Assembly: GCA_028279985.1 (NCBI GenBank)
Contig: JANQMR010000030.1
Coordinates: 91,713 to 155,712, forward strand
Reading direction: 5' to 3'
Length of the DNA stretch: 64,000 nucleotides
Origin: Woeseiaceae bacterium
GTDB lineage: Bacteria > Pseudomonadota > Gammaproteobacteria > Steroidobacterales > Woeseiaceae
A model generated the notes under the pieces. The model saw only the letters and a list, made by a program, of their open reading frames with translations. It ran no database searches and was not told where the DNA came from. The position numbers were made by a program, and so were the translations under genes. This document shows, one piece after another, positions 25,423-31,847 of this stretch. The first letter of the stretch is position 1. Each line of letters opens with the position of its first letter.

Positions 25423-27012
25423 TTGAAACCTGAATCGATCGACAAGAAGAAAAAGCCGTCGACGCCGAAACGTCGACTGTTCTATCTGCATAGCTGGCTG
25501 GGATTCAATCTCGCGTTCATCATGAGCGTGGTGCTGCTGACCGGTACGATTGCCGTCATTGCCGACGAGATCGACTGGCTGGTGCAGCCCCCGATGCGAG
25601 TGAGCCCCGACGGTGAGCGGGTGTCTTGGGGCGCGATGGAAGCGGCGGCCAGGGCTGCCGCTCCGGAGGACGCGCTGATCCAGCTCATGCAAGGCGAAGG
25701 CGATCATTTCGCCCATCGTGCCATGTTCGCAAGACCCGGTGGCGGAAACTACTACCTGAACGTCAATCAATGGACTGGTGAGGTCACCGGGACGACTCCC
25801 TCGCTGACCGTACAGCGTTTTTTTCGCGATCTGCATCGCTATCTGTTCATGCCGTCATCGATTAGCCTGCCCATCGTTTGTGCCATGGGATTCGTACTGT
25901 TGGTGTCGCTGTACACGGGCCTGAAAACCGCCGGCCGTTTACGCACCGTTGCCGTTCGAATCCGGTTCAACAAAGGCACTCGCGTCGTCATCGGCGATTT
26001 TCATCGCGCGGCCGGCGTGTGGTCGATCTGGTTTCTCGTTCTGATTGCCGTCACGGGCATCTGGTATCTGGTGGAGTTCGGCGGGGCGATACTGGGCAAA
26101 CGTTTCGAGCCGCCGCGCACCGCCTTGACTAGCGAGCGGCTCGAGGAGCTGGGGGACGTTCTGCCCATGGTTGGGGCAGATGTATTCATCGCCCGGGCGC
26201 GTGCTGCAATTCCGGACTGGGAACCGACGCGCATCATCTATCCCACGCGACCGGGGGCTGCGATCATCGTATTCGGGCGCTGGAAAGATCCCATCGTCCG
26301 GCCGCGGGCGAACCGGGTGAGTCTGGACCCGGCGGATGGCTCCGTTCTGCAAGTGGTACGCTCGAACAGCAGTGGCGTGCTCGCTTATGTGAACGACCTT
26401 GCCGATCCCCTGCATTTCGGAGATATGGGTCGGCTACTCAGTGTAAAGCTCGTCTGGTTCGTTTTCGGCGCAGTACTCACGTCGCTTTCGCTTACCGGGG
26501 TGTGGCTGACATACCGCCGACTGCAACGCGTCTCAACGACCGCGGCGCAGATCGCAACACTCCCCATCCTGCTGGCAACGCTTTGGTCCGGTTACCTGTA
26601 TGTCAACCGATACCTCGACAGTGGCCATGACGACGCGCCGCATATCGCGGCTCGCGCGACTGCCGGTCCATTTCATGTCGAGTTGCGACACGCTGACGAA
26701 CGAAACCGCCCCCAGGCCGTCTCGTTGCACATATCGCACCTCGAGGGCCGGCCGCTTGTGCGCGAGGCGGTCCTGCACGATGCGGCGGGGAAAAGCTACG
26801 CCCTTTCACCCCGGTTTTTCGGCCCGAGCGCCATTTTTCACGGTGAATTACCCGAAGGCGCGGACGTTCTTCGGCAGGCGGTATCAATCGGCATCATGGA
26901 CTGGTCGGGCGTTTGGCATACGGCAGAAATTCGAATGCTATGCCGAGAACTTCCTCACCTTTCTCAGACTCGCTGCCTTCATGATCCTCGCCAAAATGTA
27001 TCTATGAGATAG
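25423..27012 (+). CDS. PepSY-associated membrane protein, C-terminus altered
   Basis: About 529 residues from a TTG at 25423; the frame is open upstream to 25279, so the start is uncertain. The N-terminus (RRLFYLHSWLGFNLAFIMSV) is the first helix of the PepSY-TM family, followed by VQRFFRDLHRYLFM, GDFHRAAGVWSIWFLVLIAV and LADPLHFGDMGRL, all typical of inner-membrane ferrisiderophore-reductase-like proteins. Beyond about residue 500 the family-like sequence stops at VWHTAEI, and the frame continues through about 30 residues that look like an out-of-frame transposase tail. Probably reduces or processes the ferrisiderophore imported by the upstream receptor. Confidence 0.75.
   Translation: MKPESIDKKKKPSTPKRRLFYLHSWLGFNLAFIMSVVLLTGTIAVIADEIDWLVQPPMRVSPDGERVSWGAMEAAARAAAPEDALIQLMQGEGDHFAHRAMFARPGGGNYYLNVNQWTGEVTGTTPSLTVQRFFRDLHRYLFMPSSISLPIVCAMGFVLLVSLYTGLKTAGRLRTVAVRIRFNKGTRVVIGDFHRAAGVWSIWFLVLIAVTGIWYLVEFGGAILGKRFEPPRTALTSERLEELGDVLPMVGADVFIARARAAIPDWEPTRIIYPTRPGAAIIVFGRWKDPIVRPRANRVSLDPADGSVLQVVRSNSSGVLAYVNDLADPLHFGDMGRLLSVKLVWFVFGAVLTSLSLTGVWLTYRRLQRVSTTAAQIATLPILLATLWSGYLYVNRYLDSGHDDAPHIAARATAGPFHVELRHADERNRPQAVSLHISHLEGRPLVREAVLHDAAGKSYALSPRFFGPSAIFHGELPEGADVLRQAVSIGIMDWSGVWHTAEIRMLCRELPHLSQTRCLHDPRQNVSMR
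26927..27007 (+). pseudogene. Probable transposase C-terminal remnant
   Basis: In the frame offset from the PepSY gene, the peptide KFECYAENFLTFLRLAAFMI and the following residues to a TGA at 27005 resemble the C-terminal helix of IS5-type transposases (pattern RYxxxAxNFLxxxxLAxxMI). No complete transposase lies upstream. This suggests that insertion and deletion replaced the natural 3' end of the PepSY gene. The family call rests on a short stretch only. Confidence 0.4.
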
Positions 27013-27091
27013 GTTCTGGCGATTTATCAAAAAGTGATTCATCGCTCATGCCACGCGGTATGCTAGGTCATTCAGACAGGGACACTAACCT

Positions 27092-28966
27092 ATGAGCTAT
27101 GCCAGACAACTGCTGACGGTGGTGTGCCTTTTGCTTAGTGTGCATCTGCATGGCGCGGAGGACGTAGCTGCCGATCCGGCCACCAGCCCCGAAGCACTCG
27201 ATGCCCGTATTCTCACCATACTGGAAGAAACCGGTACACCGGGCATGATCGGCGTCATCGTTGATGGCGATGAAGTGGTTTGGCAAGGCGCGCTGGGAAT
27301 GGCGAATCTGGATTTCGAGCAGCCCGTCACCCACGACACACTTTTTCGCGTTGGTTCCATCTCCAAGTCCCTCGTGTCACTGGCAATTCTCAAGCTGGTA
27401 GAGCGCGGACAACTCAAGCTTGATGACCTGATCCGCGATCTGGCTCCGGAAACGGGCGTGGTCAATCCATGGGAGGAAACAGACCCGGTCAGACTCGCAC
27501 ATACGCTGGAACATACGGCAGGGTTCGACGATATTCACTTTAGGGACTTTGCTTTTAGTGACCCCAATGTGACGAATATACAGGGCATTGAATTCAACAA
27601 TCATTCACGCAATGTCCGGTGGCGCCCTGGCACACGCATGGCCTATTCCAACATAGGTCCGCCAATCGCAGCCGTTGCCCTGGAAAACGTTACCGGCATG
27701 ACTTTCGAAAGTTTCGTCGATCGGGAGATATTCGGTCCTCTGGGCATGAATACCGCCACCTTTTTCTTCGCCGAAGGCGTCGCGTCCAGCTATGGCCCTG
27801 ACAATCAACTGTCACCCTACACCCACATCCCCGTGCGCCCATCCGGCGCGATGAACGTAACCGGTGCCGATATGGCCCGGCTGCTCAAAATGTTCATTGG
27901 CCGCGGCTCGTTGGGCAGTTTCCAACTGATCCGGCCCGACACGCTGGCACGCATGGAAACGCCCACCACGACAGTTGGTGCGGAACGAGGCTTGGAAGTC
28001 GGCTACGGCCTCAGCAACTACACCAGCATCAGAAATGGATTCGTCTTCCACGGACATAACGGCGGCATTGACGGCTTCTCATCCAGCTACGCTTATCTCC
28101 CCGAGGCGGGGCGCGGTTATTTTTATTCAGTGAACCAGCGCAATCGGCCGGCCATTCGTCGGATCAACGAATTGATCGTCGACTTTATTACCCACGATCT
28201 GACTCCCCCGACTCCGCCTCCCGTAGTCGAGATCAGTGATGCTGAGTTAGCCGGCTTTGAAGGATTCTATGAATCTGACTCGCCCCGCATGCAATTGCTG
28301 GCAGGCATCGAAAAGTTATCTTTCAGAACCATTCGTGCCGACGATGGAAAGTTGACCTTGAAACCCCTGTTGGGTGAAGAAACAGAGCTCTTACCGCTTG
28401 GCAACAATCAGTTCAGAAGAGATGAAGATCCCGTTGCCACTTTCGTTTTTGCCACTTCGTCAGACAATGAAAACCTGCTGCAGCTCGGTCATAGTACATT
28501 CAAGAAAACTGGGCCAATCAAAGCCTATGGCCGACTACTTGCAATTCTGTACGCAGCGATCATGTGGATCAGCAGTCTGGTTTTTGCGCTGTACTGGATA
28601 GTCAAAAAGCTACGCCCAAGACATACAAGGTCGGCCACCCCTTATATGCGAGTTCGCGCAATGCCGGCAGCAGCGGCAGCAACTTTTGCTTTGTTCGTTT
28701 TCTTGGTGTTCAGACTGCTTGATATCCAAACACCGTCAGACATCGGCGTACTTACACCCCTTACCTTTGGATTCTGGCTCGTGTCATGGATGTTTCCTGT
28801 GTTGACAGGGCTTGCGATGTTTGCGGTTGTTTCACAGTACAAGCATCGCCGGGAAGTTGGCCTAGCGGTGTGGCACCATTCATTGCACACGGTGCTCGGC
28901 CTCGCCTTCTTTACCCTCTTTATGTTCAGCTTTGGATTTGTCGGATTACGGACTTGGGCTTACTAG
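27092..28966 (+). CDS. Beta-lactamase-family serine hydrolase with C-terminal membrane domain
   Basis: 624 residues. Signal peptide, then a class-C beta-lactamase/DD-peptidase-like domain with the three active-site motifs: SISKS (SxxK, about residue 91), YSN (about 184) and HGHNG (about 318). A linker domain (about 385-480) leads to four hydrophobic segments (about 483-620). Such proteins hydrolyse peptides, amides or esters at the outer face of the inner membrane. Codon and base use are clearly more AT-rich than in the surrounding genes, suggesting acquisition. The stop codon lies in a dispersed inverted repeat. Confidence 0.85.
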   Translation: MSYARQLLTVVCLLLSVHLHGAEDVAADPATSPEALDARILTILEETGTPGMIGVIVDGDEVVWQGALGMANLDFEQPVTHDTLFRVGSISKSLVSLAILKLVERGQLKLDDLIRDLAPETGVVNPWEETDPVRLAHTLEHTAGFDDIHFRDFAFSDPNVTNIQGIEFNNHSRNVRWRPGTRMAYSNIGPPIAAVALENVTGMTFESFVDREIFGPLGMNTATFFFAEGVASSYGPDNQLSPYTHIPVRPSGAMNVTGADMARLLKMFIGRGSLGSFQLIRPDTLARMETPTTTVGAERGLEVGYGLSNYTSIRNGFVFHGHNGGIDGFSSSYAYLPEAGRGYFYSVNQRNRPAIRRINELIVDFITHDLTPPTPPPVVEISDAELAGFEGFYESDSPRMQLLAGIEKLSFRTIRADDGKLTLKPLLGEETELLPLGNNQFRRDEDPVATFVFATSSDNENLLQLGHSTFKKTGPIKAYGRLLAILYAAIMWISSLVFALYWIVKKLRPRHTRSATPYMRVRAMPAAAAATFALFVFLVFRLLDIQTPSDIGVLTPLTFGFWLVSWMFPVLTGLAMFAVVSQYKHRREVGLAVWHHSLHTVLGLAFFTLFMFSFGFVGLRTWAY

Positions 28967-28992
28967 GGAGCCTCTGCACAAGTCTGGCGAGG
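28966..28992. repeat. Dispersed repeat, copy 1
   Basis: GGGAGCCTCTGCACAAGTC-TGGCGAGG, also present at 32971-32997 (one mismatch in 27) and, inverted, at 57324-57350 (three mismatches). In this copy CTAGGGAGCC (28963) and GGCTCCCTAG (28992-29001) form a 10-bp stem around it. Confidence 0.85.
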
Positions 28993-29051
28993 GCTCCCTA
29001 GTGTCCTGTTAACACGACGCCAGTAACACCGCCCGAGGGCCGTCGCGGGCG

Positions 29052-29078
29052 GTTGACCGACATCCGTCGGTCGTATAC
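29052..29078 (+). promoter_or_regulatory. Candidate promoter of radical SAM gene, now separated by the transposon
   Basis: TTGACC and TATACT with 15-bp spacing (short but tolerable) lie just left of the transposon. Without the insertion they would have been some 40 bp upstream of the radical SAM start, with the LexA box over the start point. Confidence 0.4.
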
Positions 29079-29088
29079 TGTTTATCCA
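29075..29088 (+). promoter_or_regulatory. Left half of a LexA (SOS) box plus target duplication
   Basis: TACTGT followed by TTATCCAT (29081-29088). Removing the transposon and one copy of the 8-bp duplication joins this to ACAGTA at 31817, giving TACTGT-TTATCCAT-ACAGTA, a match to the gammaproteobacterial LexA consensus TACTGT-N8-ACAGTA. Confidence 0.8.
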
Positions 29089-29098
29089 TGGTACTGGC

Positions 29099-29335
29099 TC
29101 AGTTTGAATTTCTAGCCGGTGGCCGCCATTTCAGGAGGCGCTTGCGCCCCTCGATCCTGATTTGTTCAAGTTCGGCTTTCAGCAAGTTTATTGCTTCATC
29201 CAATTCGCCCGGTGTCATGCATTGCGACGTTAGGTGCGCATCACCATTCTTAGTGACAACTTGTGCGAAAGGACTGAAAGGATAGTCCCCGATTTTGGGT
29301 TCGACCCATTGGAGGTCTAAGCGTACGGTTTTCAC
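29099..29335 (-). CDS. Transposon passenger protein, 78 aa, unknown
   Basis: GTG at 29335 is chosen because AGGGA lies four bases upstream; a GTG at 29347 would add four residues. The N-terminal half (LQWVEPKIGDYPFSPFAQVV) is unfamiliar; the C-terminal half (GELDEAINLLKAELEQIRIE) forms an amphipathic, coiled-coil-like helix ending in basic residues. The stop codon lies in the left terminal repeat, so the gene is an integral part of the element. Divergent from the basic 77-aa gene across about 50 bp. Function unknown; a DNA-binding or regulatory partner is possible. Confidence 0.6.
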   Translation of the reverse strand: MKTVRLDLQWVEPKIGDYPFSPFAQVVTKNGDAHLTSQCMTPGELDEAINLLKAELEQIRIEGRKRLLKWRPPARNSN

Positions 29336-29374
29336 TGTGTCCCTCACTGCTGTTCGGTCATGCTTGAGCGGTCA

Positions 29375-29383
29375 TGCTATAAT
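29375..29383 (+). promoter_or_regulatory. Extended -10 promoter, probably leaderless transcript
   Basis: TGCTATAAT is a perfect extended -10 element (TGnTATAAT). It ends seven bases before the ATG at 29390, so transcription should start at or next to the start codon and give a leaderless mRNA. Confidence 0.6.
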
Positions 29384-29389
29384 AAACGC

Positions 29390-29623
29390 ATGAGTAAGCC
29401 CAAGCGCCCGCGAGACACTAATCAGCTAGCGAAGCGGATCGTAGACCTGTCTACCGGTCAGGCCGAAGAAGAAGACCCCGACGAGGGCAAAGATCCGGCG
29501 GCGGTTGCGCTCGGGCGAAAAGGCGGCTTGAAAGGCGGGAAAGCGAGGGCCAAAAAGCTATCTGCGGAGCAACGCAAAGAAATCGCTAAGAAGGCTGCTG
29601 CTGCCCGTTGGGCGAAGAAGTGA
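29390..29623 (+). CDS. Transposon passenger, small basic Ala/Lys-rich protein, 77 aa
   Basis: Starts MSKPKRPRD; a longer in-frame start upstream lies in the promoter and is rejected. An acidic segment (EEEDPDEGKD) precedes GRKGGLKGGKARAKKLS and EIAKKAAAARWAKK, a pattern common in small proteins annotated as histone H1-like or hypothetical across proteobacteria, probably binding nucleic acid. The 3' end overlaps the converging 272-aa gene by 38 bp. Its role in the element is unknown. Confidence 0.7.
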   Translation: MSKPKRPRDTNQLAKRIVDLSTGQAEEEDPDEGKDPAAVALGRKGGLKGGKARAKKLSAEQRKEIAKKAAAARWAKK

Positions 29624-30404
29624 CCTTGATCGTTACTCCTTTCTCATTACCGCTATACATCAAATCGAAGGCATTTATAGCCGTTTGCAGCCAGCGCTGA
29701 CGTTCTGCTATGGGCCATTCTTCACCTTCGCCTGGAAGCTTCTCAAGTAAACCCAGGATGAAGTAAGGCAAGTCGCCGTGCCCCCCGCCACCACCGCCTG
29801 TCTTTAGCGTTTGCGTCGGTTTCGGATCGGATCGCTCAGGCTCTGGCGCCGCTGCGCCCCGATGAAACGACGGAATAACCAGCCGATCCTTCCCATGATT
29901 GAAGAATCCGGCCTGTTGGGCAGAACGGTCGAAAGCTTGCCGAGCCTTGTTTGTTTGCTTCGATGACACCCCTAAAGCGGCCATTTCGCGTTCGAGGGCA
30001 GCCGTGGGTGGCAACATGTGCCCTTTGTATTTCTCATAGATAGCGCTGTAGAGCGGAACCGCAAGGAAAGCCTCAGCTCTTGCCTGCTCCTCCTGAGCAG
30101 GATCAACGATGCGGCGGCCTAGTTCAGTCAAATTGACGTGACCTCTCTCTGTTTCAACCAGGCCAAATATCCTGGCTGTTGAGGTATTTAGTCGAAACGC
30201 GCCGCTCATCGCGGATTGGTTCATGTAAGCCGCAAGAGACTCGGTTTCGCAGCTTAGCCCGGCGTTCTCGTGCAATGCGCTAGCGACGCTGATCGCGTTG
30301 TCTAGATCGTTATACGGAAAGGCGATGGTTGATCGCTCTCTAGTTTTTGTCTCGCCGTCCGGCTTAGCAGCGGATGACTTCAGATCAACAGTATTGCCGG
30401 CCAT
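29586..30404 (-). CDS. Transposon passenger protein, 272 aa, winged-helix-like
   Basis: ATG at 30404 is preceded by a strong AAGGAGAT. The N-terminal 180 residues contain helical, winged-helix-like segments (AISVASALHENAGLS, FGLVETERGHVNLTELGRRI, resembling domains that follow DUF5343-type proteins). A glycine-rich linker (GGGGGGHGDLPYF) leads to a C-terminal part resembling an oligomerisation helix (EEWPIAERQRWLQTAINAF). LTELGRRIVDP recalls replication or conflict-associated hypothetical proteins. It ends with TAG. Regulatory function in the transposon is possible but not shown. Confidence 0.65.
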   Translation of the reverse strand: MAGNTVDLKSSAAKPDGETKTRERSTIAFPYNDLDNAISVASALHENAGLSCETESLAAYMNQSAMSGAFRLNTSTARIFGLVETERGHVNLTELGRRIVDPAQEEQARAEAFLAVPLYSAIYEKYKGHMLPPTAALEREMAALGVSSKQTNKARQAFDRSAQQAGFFNHGKDRLVIPSFHRGAAAPEPERSDPKPTQTLKTGGGGGGHGDLPYFILGLLEKLPGEGEEWPIAERQRWLQTAINAFDLMYSGNEKGVTIKVTSSPNGQQQPS

Positions 30405-30559
30405 GGGGGTATCTCCTTCCGGCGCTAAAGGCGCCAGCGAAGATCAATATATGATTCCGTTTGACTGTTTGCAAGTTCGTTTGTCGGAAAAACCATTACT
30501 TTGTTTGCCTGAGCCTTGACGTTGGCATTATTCTGCGGCTAAATAGCCTAGCCCAAAAA

Positions 30560-30589
30560 CAAAACCCGCCGGGTTAGGGGCGGGTTTTG
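30560..30589. terminator. 11-bp perfect hairpin directly upstream of the tRNA pair
   Basis: CAAAACCCGCC and GGCGGGTTTTG flank an 8-nt loop, with a short T-tract at the stem end. The shape is that of a bidirectional intrinsic terminator, but it sits only 10 bp before the first tRNA with no plus-strand gene upstream. It could insulate the tRNAs, end antisense transcripts, or be what remains of a longer tRNA array. Confidence 0.6.
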
Positions 30590-30599
30590 CGCGGGCGGT

Positions 30600-30673
30600 G
30601 CGCCTGTAGCTCAGCTGAATAGAGCGCCTAGCTGCTAACTGGGAGGTCGCTGGTTTGAATCCAGCCGGGCGCG
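30600..30673 (+). tRNA. Chimeric tRNA: class-I Arg-like body, anticodon GCU (Ser AGY codons)
   Basis: Complete cloverleaf: acceptor GCGCCTG/CGGGCGC (one U-G), D stem GCTC/GAGC, anticodon stem CCTAG/CTGGG, 7-nt loop CTGCTAA with anticodon GCT at 30634-30636, variable loop AGGTC (5 nt), T stem GCTGG/CCAGC, discriminator G73. The body closely resembles proteobacterial tRNA-Arg, and ArgRS determinants A20, C35 and U36 are present. The long variable arm needed by SerRS is absent. G19 and C56 are replaced by A19 (30618) and T56 (30656), which restores a tertiary pair. The 3' end is GCCC, so CCA must be added post-transcriptionally. Confidence 0.85.
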
Positions 30674-30684
30674 CCCTTTACAAC

Positions 30685-30771
30685 GCGCAGGTGGCGAAAT
30701 TGGTAGCCGCAATGGTCTTTAAAACCATGGTCTCCCACGACGTGCGGGTTCGAATCCCGCCCTGCGCACCA
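30685..30771 (+). tRNA. Suppressor tRNA: class-II Leu-like body, anticodon UUA (reads UAA stop)
   Basis: Complete class-II cloverleaf with encoded CCA. Acceptor GCGCAGG/CCTGCGC is perfect, the D arm (GCGAAATTGGTAGC-CGC) is that of tRNA-Leu, the anticodon stem is ATGGT/ACCAT, and the 7-nt loop is CTTTAAA, so positions 34-36 (30719-30721) are TTA, complementary to the codon UAA. A 15-nt variable arm with a GTC/GAC stem, T arm GCGGG-TTCGAAT-CCCGC and A73, the LeuRS discriminator, follow. It lies 11 bp behind the chimeric tRNA, so the two are probably one transcript. Confidence 0.85.
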
Positions 30772-30917
30772 CCGACTTTCGACGGTGGATTCGTTGTATT
30801 TATTACCGTTTACGCTGAAAAGCAAGGAATTATGAGTAACTTTTCGTGGAGTCATTAGAGGCATATAAAATGAACTAAATGCTTGATCGGTTAAGCAAAC
30901 GTAAGTATTATTTACCT

Positions 30918-31799
30918 ATGAACAAGCTTTCAACCAAGCAGCGAGCCCAGATTCTGCATATGCTGGTTGAGGGTAATTCTCTCCGCGCTACGGCTCGCAT
31001 GTCCGGGGTCTCCCGAAACACGGTCGATAAGCTGCTCGGGGACGTGGGTTCTGCCTGCCTCGACTATCAGGACGAACACCTGCGAGACCTGCCCTGTAAG
31101 CGCGTTGAGTGCGACGAAATCTGGTCTTTTGTCTATGCCCGCGACAAGAACGTACCCGAGAACAAGCAGGGTGAGTTCGGATACGGGGATGTCTGGACGT
31201 GGACCGCAATCTGCGCTGATACCAAGCTAGTGCCGTGCTGGCACGTTGGCAGGCGCGATATCCCGGCCGCCACGGCGTTCATGGACGATCTGGCGGCCCG
31301 ACTCGCGAATCGCGTACAGCTCAGCACGGATGGTCACAAGCCCTATCTGCACGCAGTTCCGCGCGCCTTCGGCTACAACAAGATTGACCACGGCATAATC
31401 GTCAAGTTATACGGCGCTGAGAGAAACGAGAAGACCAGCAAGTACGGCCCCGACAAGTGCACCGGTACCCGCACAAGTGTGGCTCGCGGCAAGCCGAAGA
31501 AATCACAAATCTCGACCAGCTACGTCGAGCGCCAAAACCTGACCATGCGTATGTCGATGCGTCGGTTTGCTCGCCTAAGCAACGCGCACTCAAAGAAGCT
31601 GGAGAACCACATGCATGCGATATCGCTGCACTACATGTATTACAACTTCGGACGGATTCACCAGACACTAAAGGTAACGCCTGCAATGGCCGCAGGCGTC
31701 ACCGATCACGTTTGGTCACTAGAGGAAATCGCAGCATTGGCACCGATCACAGCACCTAAGAAGCGCGGCCCGTACAAAAAGCGAGCGGTTTCAAAGTGA
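30918..31799 (+). CDS. IS1-family transposase
   Basis: 293 residues from ATG 30918 (MNKLSTKQRAQILHML), the usual start of this group; an in-frame ATG at 30879 is possible. An HTH region (NSLRATARMSGVSRNTVDKLL) precedes the DDE nuclease: VECDEIWSFVYARDKN, LSTDGHKPYL and YVERQNLTMRMSMRRFARLS. The lysine-rich tail (KKRGPYKKRAVSK) reaches the right terminal repeat. It is a single uninterrupted frame, unlike classical IS1, which needs a frameshift. All catalytic acidic positions appear intact, so the element may be active. Confidence 0.9.
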   Translation: MNKLSTKQRAQILHMLVEGNSLRATARMSGVSRNTVDKLLGDVGSACLDYQDEHLRDLPCKRVECDEIWSFVYARDKNVPENKQGEFGYGDVWTWTAICADTKLVPCWHVGRRDIPAATAFMDDLAARLANRVQLSTDGHKPYLHAVPRAFGYNKIDHGIIVKLYGAERNEKTSKYGPDKCTGTRTSVARGKPKKSQISTSYVERQNLTMRMSMRRFARLSNAHSKKLENHMHAISLHYMYYNFGRIHQTLKVTPAMAAGVTDHVWSLEEIAALAPITAPKKRGPYKKRAVSK

Positions 31800-31816
31800 G
31801 CCAGTACCTTATCCAT

Positions 31817-31822
31817 ACAGTA
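31817..31822 (+). promoter_or_regulatory. Right half of the interrupted LexA box
   Basis: ACAGTA follows the right copy of the TTATCCAT duplication. It is continuous with CATGACCGACGGATG, which mirrors CATCCGTCGGTC at 29060, so the pre-insertion site was a long imperfect palindrome centred on the LexA box. Confidence 0.75.
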
Positions 31823-31847
31823 CATGACCGACGGATGCCCACGATCC

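Larger units (their letters stand above)
29089..31808 (+). mobile_element. IS1-family transposon with tRNA and gene cargo (2,720 bp)
   Basis: Ends are near-identical inverted repeats: GGTACTGGCTCAGTTTGAA at 29089-29107 and, on the other strand, GGTACTGGCTCACTTTGAA ending at 31808 (18 of 19 match). An exact 8-bp target duplication, TTATCCAT, flanks the element (29081-29088 and 31809-31816), the size expected for IS1-family insertion. Contents in order: a small minus-strand protein, a basic 77-aa protein, a 272-aa minus-strand protein, two tRNA genes and an IS1-family transposase whose stop lies in the right repeat. Most IS1-family elements carry only a transposase. The intact duplication suggests a recent insertion. 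Confidence 0.9.

Noticed and set aside
30600..30673. Ordinary tRNA-Ser(GCU)
   Set aside because: It has a 5-nt variable loop and an Arg-like body; bacterial tRNA-Ser has a long variable arm.
30685..30771. Ordinary tRNA-Leu(UAA)
   Set aside because: The anticodon stem ATGGT/ACCAT fixes a 7-nt loop, CTTTAAA, giving UUA at positions 34-36, not UAA.
29060..31837. Transposon ends at the outer CATCCGTCGGTC inverted repeats
   Set aside because: No target duplication flanks those ends. The inner GGTACTGGCTCA ends are flanked by exact TTATCCAT copies, and the outer symmetry is the original LexA-box palindrome.
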